A stretch of 30,991 nt of DNA from Vulcanimicrobiia bacterium (GTDB lineage: Bacteria > Eremiobacterota > Eremiobacteria > Baltobacterales > Baltobacteraceae), in contig JAMXLG010000287.1 in NCBI GenBank assembly GCA_024281135.1, positions 1 through 30,991 on the forward strand, written 5' to 3'. Made by a program: the position numbers and the translations under genes. Shown piece by piece: positions 25,391-30,991 of the stretch. Below the pieces are notes generated by a model. It was not told where the DNA came from. It saw only the letters and a list, made by a program, of their open reading frames with translations, and ran no database searches. Positions within the stretch are counted from its first letter, which is position 1. Each line of letters begins with the position of its first letter.

Positions 25391-28300
25391 TTGAATAACA
25401 AGCCAACCCTTCGTCGGGTGGCTGTGGCAGTGGCGCTTCTCGTCGCCTTCCTGTTCCAGGGAACATGGGCACTGGCAGGTACGACGGGCGGTCTCACTGG
25501 CCAAGTCACGGACGAGGCAGGGGCTCCGCTTGCGGGTGCGGCCGTTAAGGTCGTCTCCGCTTCGCAGTCCGCTTCGGCCTCTACCGACGCCTCGGGACGT
25601 TTTAACTTCCTCGAGCTCGCGCCGGATACGTATACGGTCTCGATCGAGAAGGACGGTTTTAACCCGGTCTCTTATGCGGGCGTCACCGTCTTCGCAGATA
25701 ACCAACTGACGCTGTCCTTCCGCATGCAGAAGGCGCTCAAGACCATTGCGAAAGTGTCGGCTACTTCAGCCGGCAACCTCGTGAAGGCGGGCGTCGGATC
25801 GGACATCTACAGCGTCAACTCGCAAGCCATCTCGACCGCCAGTGCAAACGGCGGCGGCGGTAACCTGAACAGCGCCTACTCGGCGATCTCGACGGTTCCC
25901 GGCGTCACGGTTCCGACCGGCGGAGCTGGCTGGAACCAAGCGACGTATGTCCGCGGTTCGCAGTCGTTCTTCACCGGCTTCGAGTACGACGGTATCCCCG
26001 TCAACCGCGCGTTCGACAACTACAACTCGTCGACGGAATCAAACCTCGGCTTGCAAGAGCTGCAGGTCTACACCGGCGGCGGTCCGTCGTCGTCCGCTTC
26101 GGCCGGTACGTCGGGCTTCATCAACCAGGTCTTCAAGACCGGTACGTATCCGGGCTATATGGATCTCTCTGGTAGCATCGGTTCGCCGACGTTCTACCAC
26201 CAGGCGAAAGTTGAAGCGGGCGGCGCGACGCCGGATCGCCGTTTCAGCTACTACGTCGGTTTGAGCGGTTACAACCAAGGCTTCCGCATTCTCAATAACT
26301 CGAACGGCGGCGGCCTCACGAACGATCCGCTCGGCGTCTATACCGGCCAAGGCATCGGCGCCAGCATGTACTGGCTCGGCTTACCGCGTTCGCTCGCAAC
26401 AGAGTGTAACCCCGGAACCAACGTCGATCCCAACCCGCTTCTCACGAATGCTGCGACGCCGTGGTATGCCGCGGATATCGCTGCTGCTGGTGGTACGGGC
26501 AACTGTTTCACGCCGTTCAACGGCATCTACAGTGATCTCGCACAAATTGCCGATCGTGAAAACGTCGCGAACTTCCACTTCCGCATTCCGCAGAAGAATG
26601 GGACGTCGGACGACATTCAGCTGCTCGGCAGCGCTTCGATGTTGAACTCGCAGTACTACACGTCGCCGAATGACGTCGGTGGTATTGCACCGTACACCCT
26701 CGCCGTTACCGGCCAGCCGTACCAGGCCGGTGTCAACTATCCGAATTACGTTGACGCCGTTGTGTACAATGCGCCGTTCGGTACGCCGGTCAAGGGGCTC
26801 ACGACATCGGACTACTATCAACCCAGCAGCCCGTCGAACCGCGCGTTCGACGCGCAAGTTCCGGCCGATCTTCGCGACGCTATCATGAACGATACGGGCA
26901 TCGTGAAGCTTCAATACACGCACCAGTTCTCGAGCAATGCGTTTGCCCGTGTATTCGGATATACGTTCTTCTCCGACTGGACGCAAGCCGGTGCAAACTC
27001 GTCGTTCAACTGCTACCTGTGGGGCGCTGGTCCGAATGACTGCGGTGTCGCCGCAAACTACGACCTGATCACACACACGGGCGGCGGTCAGTTGGAACTC
27101 GTGGATCAAATCACGAGCCAGCACCTCGTTCAGTTGACGGCGAATTACACGACTGCGAACGTCGTGCGCTTCAACAATACCGGCTTCATCGGCGGTGCTT
27201 CGCCGATCGGTATTATCAGCGACAGCAACGGTACGTTCTCGTGCTGGGACGAGCGTCAGACCGTCAAGGTCAGTGGCGTCACTTCTCCCAATCCGGCGTA
27301 CGATACCACGGTGCCGTGCAGCAGCAGTCACTATCAGAGCAACGCTGCAAACGGTCCGTACTTCGGCGGCACCATTGGTCCGAACGCTTCCGCAGCCGGT
27401 GCACAATGGGTAACGCTCTGGAACGGCAACTCAAAGGGATCGTACAACACGGTCAAGCCGCAGTTCTCGTTCATTTCGCTGAGCGACCAATGGCGTCCGA
27501 GTGACCGTTGGCTCTTCAATGCACAGCTTCGTTACGAAGACTACAAGTACGGTCTCGTTTCGAATCCTGGCATTGCGACTGACTTCTACGCGCAAATCAT
27601 CAAGAACGATGTTTGTGTGAATGCGTCGGGTCAGCCGCTCTCGGTTGCATTGAAGCCGGGCCAGGCACCGCCTGCACCGGTCATCTACACGCCGACGTGC
27701 GCAGCGGGTACAGCGCTGCCGGCGTCGGATAACTATCCGGCGGGTATCCCCGCAGGATACTCGCACGCTACGTTCTCGCCGAACTCGCCGGGATCGTACG
27801 ACATTCAGGACCTCTCGCCGCGTATCTCTTTGACGTACACGCAGTCTCCGGACACCGTGTGGCGCGGCTCAGTCGGACGCTTCACCGAACCGCCGATCTC
27901 GGCGTCGGTGCAGTACCTGAACAACTCCGGTAACAACCTCTCCGTGTGGAACGCAACGTTGCCGCTCGGCTTTAACACGCCGTTCCACCCGATCCCCGCG
28001 ATGAGCGCGACGCAAGCGGACCTTTCGCTCGAGCGCCACATCCACGGAACGGACATGAGCTTTAAGATCACGCCGTTCTACAACTACACGACGGGCTATC
28101 AAGAGCAATCGTTCATCGGTCCGAACTTCGTGACGCAAGCACCGGTCGGCAACTTCAAGTCGACGGGCGTTGAGCTCGCGTTCACAAAGGGCGATTTCGC
28201 GAAAGATGGACTCTCGACGCAAGTCGCAGCAACCTACACGAAGGCGCAGGTTCAGTACACGAACTGGTTCGGATCGAACCAGCTCAACAGCGTGAACCAA

Positions 28301-29185
28301 GCGATCTCGCAATTCAACCTGCTGACCAAGGGTGGCGGCGGTTCACCGTACTACTGCTCCGGCGGTGTCGATGCGAAGGGCAATCCGAGCCCTGGCGTGG
28401 CCTCGCCGAACTGCGGTGCGTTCGGTGGTACTGCGATCACGAACCCGTACTACAACGTCAATCCGCAACCGCTGGTTGATACGAATGGCTGGTACGCCCC
28501 AGGCGATACCGGACTTTCGCCGATCAGCAACGCCAACACGACGTACTATGACTCGCCCTGGAACTTCACGTGGCTCTTGAACTGGCGCAAGCAGAAGTTC
28601 GCGGCTACGTTCTCGCTCCAGGCGACGGAAGGCGCGTCGTACGGTGGTCCGCTTGACGTAAGCGGTATCGATCCGCGTACTTGCGGACAGAACGCAGCGA
28701 CAGCCGGCATCACGAAGGTCTCGCCGAATACGGATCCCAACGCGTGCGACGCTCTGACAGCGTTCGGAACGCTATCGAACGCCGGATCCGTGTTGTACAT
28801 TCCGAATCCGCAAACGGGATCGTTTGCTACGATCGGAGCGTTCCGCAATCCGTGGACTGCGGTCGGCAACCTCGCGCTGACGTACGACATCTCGCCGCGT
28901 ATCTCGGCAAATGTCACGTTCGCTAACCTGTTCCACACGTGCTTCGGTGGAACGAAGATGCCGTGGACGACGGCGTATCCGCCTGGAACCAACATCTGCG
29001 GTTACGGTCCGAACTCGCTCTACGCCTCGAACTTCTACAACGGCACGAGCCCGTTCGACACTGCCGCCAACGGCTTCTCGCCGCCGGCGTGGCAAACGAA
29101 CTCGTACACACCGCGCACGTACAACGATGCGGCGTCCCTGCCGTCACCGTTCAACGCGTTTTTCGGGATCACCGTGAAGATGTAA
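25391..29185 (+). CDS. Large TonB-dependent outer-membrane receptor with N-terminal carboxypeptidase-like domain
   Basis: I prefer TTG 25391 (GAGGG 7 nt upstream; signal peptide begins directly with NNKPTLRR), giving 1264 residues; ATG 25361 gives 1274. A signal peptide ends near WALA (~29). Residues ~31-110 are a CarboxypepD_reg-like beta-sandwich (GGLTGQVTDEAGAPLAGAAVKV...). A plug domain follows (~150-240: YSAISTVPGVTVPTGG, TYVRGSQSFFTGFEYDGIPVNR, LQELQVYTGG). A long beta-barrel extends to the C-terminus, ending FFGITVKM. Fourteen cysteines fall in seven adjacent pairs, all in the barrel region (26405-28999), suggesting disulfide-tied loops. It imports a siderophore, glycan or other nutrient; the ligand is unknown. 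A monocistronic gene with terminators on both sides; no TonB/ExbBD nearby. Confidence 0.9.
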   Translation: MNNKPTLRRVAVAVALLVAFLFQGTWALAGTTGGLTGQVTDEAGAPLAGAAVKVVSASQSASASTDASGRFNFLELAPDTYTVSIEKDGFNPVSYAGVTVFADNQLTLSFRMQKALKTIAKVSATSAGNLVKAGVGSDIYSVNSQAISTASANGGGGNLNSAYSAISTVPGVTVPTGGAGWNQATYVRGSQSFFTGFEYDGIPVNRAFDNYNSSTESNLGLQELQVYTGGGPSSSASAGTSGFINQVFKTGTYPGYMDLSGSIGSPTFYHQAKVEAGGATPDRRFSYYVGLSGYNQGFRILNNSNGGGLTNDPLGVYTGQGIGASMYWLGLPRSLATECNPGTNVDPNPLLTNAATPWYAADIAAAGGTGNCFTPFNGIYSDLAQIADRENVANFHFRIPQKNGTSDDIQLLGSASMLNSQYYTSPNDVGGIAPYTLAVTGQPYQAGVNYPNYVDAVVYNAPFGTPVKGLTTSDYYQPSSPSNRAFDAQVPADLRDAIMNDTGIVKLQYTHQFSSNAFARVFGYTFFSDWTQAGANSSFNCYLWGAGPNDCGVAANYDLITHTGGGQLELVDQITSQHLVQLTANYTTANVVRFNNTGFIGGASPIGIISDSNGTFSCWDERQTVKVSGVTSPNPAYDTTVPCSSSHYQSNAANGPYFGGTIGPNASAAGAQWVTLWNGNSKGSYNTVKPQFSFISLSDQWRPSDRWLFNAQLRYEDYKYGLVSNPGIATDFYAQIIKNDVCVNASGQPLSVALKPGQAPPAPVIYTPTCAAGTALPASDNYPAGIPAGYSHATFSPNSPGSYDIQDLSPRISLTYTQSPDTVWRGSVGRFTEPPISASVQYLNNSGNNLSVWNATLPLGFNTPFHPIPAMSATQADLSLERHIHGTDMSFKITPFYNYTTGYQEQSFIGPNFVTQAPVGNFKSTGVELAFTKGDFAKDGLSTQVAATYTKAQVQYTNWFGSNQLNSVNQAISQFNLLTKGGGGSPYYCSGGVDAKGNPSPGVASPNCGAFGGTAITNPYYNVNPQPLVDTNGWYAPGDTGLSPISNANTTYYDSPWNFTWLLNWRKQKFAATFSLQATEGASYGGPLDVSGIDPRTCGQNAATAGITKVSPNTDPNACDALTAFGTLSNAGSVLYIPNPQTGSFATIGAFRNPWTAVGNLALTYDISPRISANVTFANLFHTCFGGTKMPWTTAYPPGTNICGYGPNSLYASNFYNGTSPFDTAANGFSPPAWQTNSYTPRTYNDAASLPSPFNAFFGITVKM

Positions 29186-29217
29186 ATCGAACGGTGGCCT
29201 GAAAGGCTGCACCTAGA

Positions 29218-29257
29218 AACGAGCCCCGTCACGCTTGTGGCGGGGCTCGTTCTTTTT
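29218..29257 (+). terminator. Strong intrinsic terminator after the TonB-dependent receptor
   Basis: A 15-bp stem, AACGAGCCCCGTCAC paired with GTGGCGGGGCTCGTT (29218-29232 with 29237-29251), has a single T-G wobble and a GCTT tetraloop. It is followed by TCTTTTTATTT. It lies 32 bp after the receptor stop and is one of the clearest rho-independent terminators in the window. Confidence 0.96.
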
Positions 29258-29275
29258 ATTTCGAATACGCGCGCG

Positions 29276-29485
29276 ATGCAATATGGCTACAAGTGCGAGG
29301 ATTGCGAAGTCGCAATTTTTCCGACGACGACGCGTAGCGAGCTCGCGTGGTTACGCGACCGCGTCCATGTCGTGAGAGAAGTGGCGAAGCACTCCAGTGG
29401 GGGGCTCGATTCGTGGATGAGCGAGGGGTTGGAGTTTCTCAACGACCACCAGGGGCATTCCATTGTGCTGGTGTCGCGGCGATGA
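29276..29485 (+). CDS. Small hypothetical protein with a CxxC motif
   Basis: This possible gene encodes 69 residues from ATG 29276: MQYGYKCEDCEVAIF, a charged central helix (RSELAWLRDRVHVVREVAKH) and LEFLNDHQGHSIVLVS. I do not recognise it. The codon use (third-position G/C, common Arg and Leu codons) agrees with neighbouring genes, and one CxxC pair could bind metal. Against it, there is no Shine-Dalgarno before the ATG, and it begins only ~20 bp after a strong terminator, so it would need its own promoter, which I cannot point to. A GTG/TTG further upstream would lie in the terminator stem and is unlikely. Confidence 0.4.
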   Translation: MQYGYKCEDCEVAIFPTTTRSELAWLRDRVHVVREVAKHSSGGLDSWMSEGLEFLNDHQGHSIVLVSRR

Positions 29486-29502
29486 GGGTTTGTGGCGGGC
29501 CG

Positions 29503-29689
29503 GGATGTTAGTTGCCGTTTTGTTTTTGTTTCTTCTGACCGGAAACCGCTGGAAAATTCACATCGTGTGAATTTTCCGCTTCCGCACTTTTTCGGAAGAA
29601 CGAAGTTTTGAAGTTCACATCCTGTGAAGTCCGAAAAAGTTGCAGATTTCCAGTCAGAAGAAACAAAAACAAAACGGCAACCAACATCC
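29503..29689. repeat. 187-bp imperfect palindromic element with nested hairpins
   Basis: The outer arms are 43 bp each (29503-29545 and 29647-29689) and pair at 41 of 43 positions; the arms are T-rich on one side (GTTTTGTTTTTGTTTCTTC) and A-rich on the other. Inside lie a perfect 12-bp hairpin, GGAAAATTCACA-TCG-TGTGAATTTTCC (29551-29577), and an 11-bp stem ACTTTTTCGGA / TCCGAAAAAGT (29586-29596 with 29630-29640). The latter encloses a 6-bp hairpin TTCACA-TCC-TGTGAA (29614-29628). The two inner hairpins share the core TTCACATCnTGTGAA. No target-site duplication or credible reading frame is visible. It could be a non-autonomous mobile element (MITE/REP-like), a structured RNA or a protein-binding cruciform; I cannot choose between them. 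Confidence 0.85.
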
Positions 29690-29793
29690 AGCTGCAATGA
29701 TTAACGCTGGCAATTGTAGCGTGAAGGCTCAGCGCGAGCACGTTCATCCACGATCGAGATATAGGGGAGTTGGCTGAGATGTGAGCGGGAAAT

Positions 29794-29829
29794 ATAAAAA
29801 AGCACGGTGGCTACTCCGTGCTTTTTTAT
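29794..29829 (-). terminator. Intrinsic (potentially bidirectional) terminator after the LysM gene
   Basis: A 14-bp stem, ATAAAAAAGCACGG paired with CCGTGCTTTTTTAT, has an 8-nt loop; each arm supplies a T-tract on one strand. On the minus strand it lies 17 bp beyond the LysM gene stop. On the plus strand it could stop any transcript leaving the palindromic element. Confidence 0.88.
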
Positions 29830-29846
29830 TGGGGGAGAGAAACGAC

Positions 29847-30128
29847 TTATTGGGGGACGCGAAGGCGTTGGCCGGGTTCGAGTTGTGTTGCGTGGAGGTG
29901 GTTCGCGTCGGAGATGCGATCGATCGTTTCTTGAACATCGCCGCTGCTTGACGTATTCGTTGCTGCGATCGACCAGAGCGTGTCGCCGGGTTGCACGGTT
30001 ACGACTTTGTAGTGTTGCGCCGTTGCTGCGTAGAGATGCGTGTTTGAGAGCATCGGTAGTGCGACCATGAGACTCAGCGCAGCGAGCGTGATCGCCGGCA
30101 TCAAAGTGAATTTCTTGCGCTTAACCAC
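29847..30128 (-). CDS. Small LysM-domain membrane protein divergent from lexA (YneA/DivS-like candidate SOS division inhibitor)
   Basis: From GTG 30128 (GGGAG 7 nt upstream) the protein has 93 residues: basic MVKRKKF, one membrane helix (~8-28), then a LysM domain at ~40-92 with VQPGDTLWSIA, ANHLHATQLEPGQRLRVP. The longer reading frame to 30200 would run through an operator and is unlikely. Size and layout match Bacillus YneA and the actinobacterial ChiZ/DivS/Rv2719c proteins. Those are small, have one TM helix and a LysM domain, are divergent from lexA, and are SOS-induced to block septation. Two LexA-box matches lie 30 and 70 bp upstream of its start and a third is in the shared intergenic region. 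The division-inhibitor role is inference from context; the LysM and TM calls are direct. Confidence 0.85.
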   Translation of the reverse strand: MVKRKKFTLMPAITLAALSLMVALPMLSNTHLYAATAQHYKVVTVQPGDTLWSIAATNTSSSGDVQETIDRISDANHLHATQLEPGQRLRVPQ

Positions 30129-30157
30129 CGTTCGGCTCCCTTTCCTATATCTTGTGG

Positions 30158-30171
30158 CAAACGGCCGTTCG
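30158..30171. promoter_or_regulatory. Probable LexA (SOS) box 1
   Basis: The minus strand reads CGAACGGCCGTTTG, a match to the CGAAC-N4-GTTYG core of Gram-positive-type LexA operators. It lies 30 bp upstream of the LysM gene GTG, where bound LexA would block transcription. Confidence 0.7.
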
Positions 30172-30197
30172 ACTACTAACTTGTCTATATCTTGGGC

Positions 30198-30211
30198 CAA
30201 ACAGCTGTTCG
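30198..30211. promoter_or_regulatory. Probable LexA (SOS) box 2
   Basis: The minus strand reads CGAACAGCTGTTTG, again CGAAC-N4-GTTTG, exactly 40 bp (about four helical turns) from box 1. That spacing would place two LexA dimers on the same face of the DNA. Confidence 0.72.
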
Positions 30212-30258
30212 TCCCCTAGATTTTAGCACAGCCTCTCGAAGAGCTGTCAAGCGTTTCT

Positions 30259-30272
30259 CGAACGTATGTTTG
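30259..30272. promoter_or_regulatory. Probable LexA (SOS) box 3, in front of lexA
   Basis: CGAACGTATGTTTG on the plus strand fits the Bacillus consensus CGAACRNRYGTTYG at every position. It lies 82 bp upstream of the lexA TTG start and overlaps a possible -35 (TTGCCT, 30270-30275), consistent with lexA autorepression. Confidence 0.82.
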
Positions 30273-30312
30273 CCTTTTATTAATTCCTATGGTAGGGTTG
30301 TAAAGCAAGCCC

Positions 30313-30330
30313 ATGCCATACGCATGGCAT
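30313..30330 (+). promoter_or_regulatory. Hairpin in the lexA leader
   Basis: ATGCCAT-ACGC-ATGGCAT is a perfect 7-bp stem with a 4-nt loop, 14 nt before the lexA Shine-Dalgarno. It contains an in-frame ATG (30313) that would otherwise be taken as the lexA start. It may tune lexA mRNA stability or translation. Confidence 0.4.
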
Positions 30331-30354
30331 TTTGCTGAAAAAAGGGGTCTCCGT

Positions 30355-30969
30355 TTGGATAAGCCAGCAACAGAGCGACAGCAGCGGATTCTCGAGGTGA
30401 TTCGCGCGTTTACGACCGAGCACGGCTATCCGCCGTCGGTTCGTGAGATCGGAGAGCGCGTCGGTCTATCATCGTCGTCGACGATTCATGCGCATTTGAA
30501 GGCGCTCGAACGACGAGGCTTGATTGCTCGCGACCCCACGAAGCCGCGCGCGCTGCGTTCGGATTTGAGCGCGCCGCAAAGCCATCAGCCGGACAGCGTC
30601 GTGATGCCCATCGTCGGTAAGGTTGCGGCAGGCATGCCGATCACGGCCGAAGAGAATCTCGAGGGCGAATTCGTCCTTCCGACGTCCTTCGTGCCGCGTT
30701 CGTCCGACGCGTTCATGCTTCGGGTGCAGGGCGATTCGATGGTTGAAGCCGCGATTCTCGACGGCGATCTGATTCTCGTTCGTCCGCAGAAGACGGCGAG
30801 CAACGGCGAGATCGTTGTTGCGATGCTCGAAGGCGAAGCAACCGTGAAACGTTTCTATCGCGAAAACGGCCAGGTGCGTTTGCAGCCGGAGAATTCCGCG
30901 ATGGCGCCAATCTACGCGAGCGATGTCGACATCATCGGCCGCGTGGAGGCTGTCGTCCGCCGCCTCTAG
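30355..30969 (+). CDS. lexA: LexA repressor, SOS regulon
   Basis: I choose TTG 30355: AAGGGG lies 7 nt upstream and the product (204 residues, beginning DKPATERQQRILEVI) matches LexA length; the ATG at 30313 lies in a hairpin without a Shine-Dalgarno. Residues ~5-65 form the winged HTH (GYPPSVREIGERVGLSSSSTIHAHLKALERRGLI). The self-cleavage site is A92-G93 (VAAGMPI), with catalytic S128 (QGDSM) and K165 (ATVKRFY), spaced 37 residues apart as in E. coli. LexA represses DNA-damage genes until RecA filaments trigger autocleavage. Box 3 upstream predicts autorepression, and boxes 1-2 predict control of the divergent LysM gene. Confidence 0.96.
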   Translation: MDKPATERQQRILEVIRAFTTEHGYPPSVREIGERVGLSSSSTIHAHLKALERRGLIARDPTKPRALRSDLSAPQSHQPDSVVMPIVGKVAAGMPITAEENLEGEFVLPTSFVPRSSDAFMLRVQGDSMVEAAILDGDLILVRPQKTASNGEIVVAMLEGEATVKRFYRENGQVRLQPENSAMAPIYASDVDIIGRVEAVVRRL

Positions 30970-30975
30970 CGCAGC

Positions 30976-30991
30976 GGCTCGATTTAGAGCC
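30976..30991 (+). terminator. Start of a possible terminator hairpin at the window edge
   Basis: GGCTC-GATTTA-GAGCC forms a 5-bp stem 6 bp after the lexA stop. The stem may lengthen and a T-tract may follow beyond the window; neither is visible. Confidence 0.3.

Larger units (their letters stand above)
30145..30218. repeat. Tandem 34-bp direct repeat carrying two LexA operators
   Basis: Copies at 30145-30178 and 30185-30218 repeat with a 40-bp period and agree at 27 of 34 positions. Each starts CTATATCTTG, contains a CAAAC-N4-GTTCG box and ends CTA. The best-conserved parts are the box and the CTATATCTTG, which on the minus strand gives CAAGATATAG, a possible -10 (TATAG) for the LysM gene. 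The unit looks like a duplicated promoter-operator module. Confidence 0.75.

Noticed and set aside
29503..29689. Integron attC site or retron msr-msd
   Set aside because: The ends lack the attC core sites (RYYYAAC and GTTRRRY in the proper layout), and no integrase or reverse transcriptase gene is in the window. The palindrome's structure alone does not support either.
29287..29697. 136-residue minus-strand open frame crossing the palindromic element
   Set aside because: Its N-terminal half is simply the translation of the inverted-repeat arm and inner hairpins, and the rest is antisense to the better plus-strand frame at 29276. No domain or Shine-Dalgarno is seen.
30128..30200. Longer LysM protein starting upstream at 30200
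   Set aside because: The extra codons run through LexA box 1 and the duplicated operator. GTG 30128 has a well-spaced GGGAG and gives a normal basic N-terminus before the membrane helix.

Overview
The window reads as about 31 kb of chromosome from a diderm bacterium with moderately high GC. Protein genes are tightly packed, most junctions are ATGA or TAGTG overlaps, and GTG or TTG starts are frequent. Outer-membrane features (a TonB-dependent receptor and a probable lipoprotein) occur together with LexA operators of the Gram-positive type (CGAAC-N4-GTTYG). With lysine 5,6-aminomutase also present, my best guess is Candidatus Eremiobacterota (WPS-2) or a neighbouring phylum. That placement is inference only; there is no rRNA or tRNA in the window.

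Layout. Positions 1-3551 (+) are a surface-sugar operon: the end of a DegT-type sugar aminotransferase, a Gfo/Idh/MocA sugar dehydrogenase, a hexapeptide acetyltransferase with a C-terminal Cys4 knuckle (a Wlb/Wbp-like trio), a GT2 glycosyltransferase and a Zn-ribbon methyltransferase. Positions 3562-10086 (-) are a long reverse run. In order of transcription it holds a PQQ-type beta-propeller lipoprotein, an RmlC-like epimerase, an ECF sigma factor, its zinc-finger anti-sigma factor, a bactofilin-like membrane protein, a LysN-like aminotransferase, an acidic unknown protein and a second methyltransferase. Positions 10321-13254 (+) carry a Wzx-like flippase, RmlD and a TauE/SafE permease. Positions 13291-16295 (+) carry both subunits of lysine 5,6-aminomutase (kamD, kamE) and a PilZ protein. 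Positions 16308-19713 (+) carry gmd, an rmd-like reductase, an ICMT-like methyltransferase and a CDF metal exporter. Positions 19759-25168 (+) are an acyl-CoA operon: thiolase, 3-hydroxybutyryl-CoA dehydrogenase, acyl-CoA dehydrogenase, sucC and sucD, closed by a strong terminator. Positions 25391-29185 (+) encode a very large TonB-dependent receptor, again followed by a strong terminator. Positions 29186-29846 hold a possible 69-residue protein, a 187-bp imperfect palindrome and a terminator. Positions 29847-30969 are a divergent SOS module: a small LysM membrane protein facing lexA, with three LexA-box matches between them.

How the genes work together. The nucleotide-sugar genes (Wlb-like, Rml and Gmd/Rmd), the glycosyltransferase, the methyltransferases and the flippase point to a methylated, deoxysugar-rich surface polysaccharide encoded in several blocks. 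KamDE and the thiolase/HBD/ACAD/SucCD block could belong to one lysine-to-acyl-CoA catabolic flow, though several required enzymes are absent here. The lexA-LysM pair has the layout of the Bacillus lexA-yneA and Mycobacterium lexA-Rv2719c loci, in which the LysM protein halts division during DNA damage.

Most notable non-coding signals: two copies of a 22-bp dispersed repeat, each placed directly before a start codon, one apparently supplying the ribosome-binding site and the other extending the KamD reading frame; the 187-bp palindrome; and a 40-bp-period duplication of the LexA operator.
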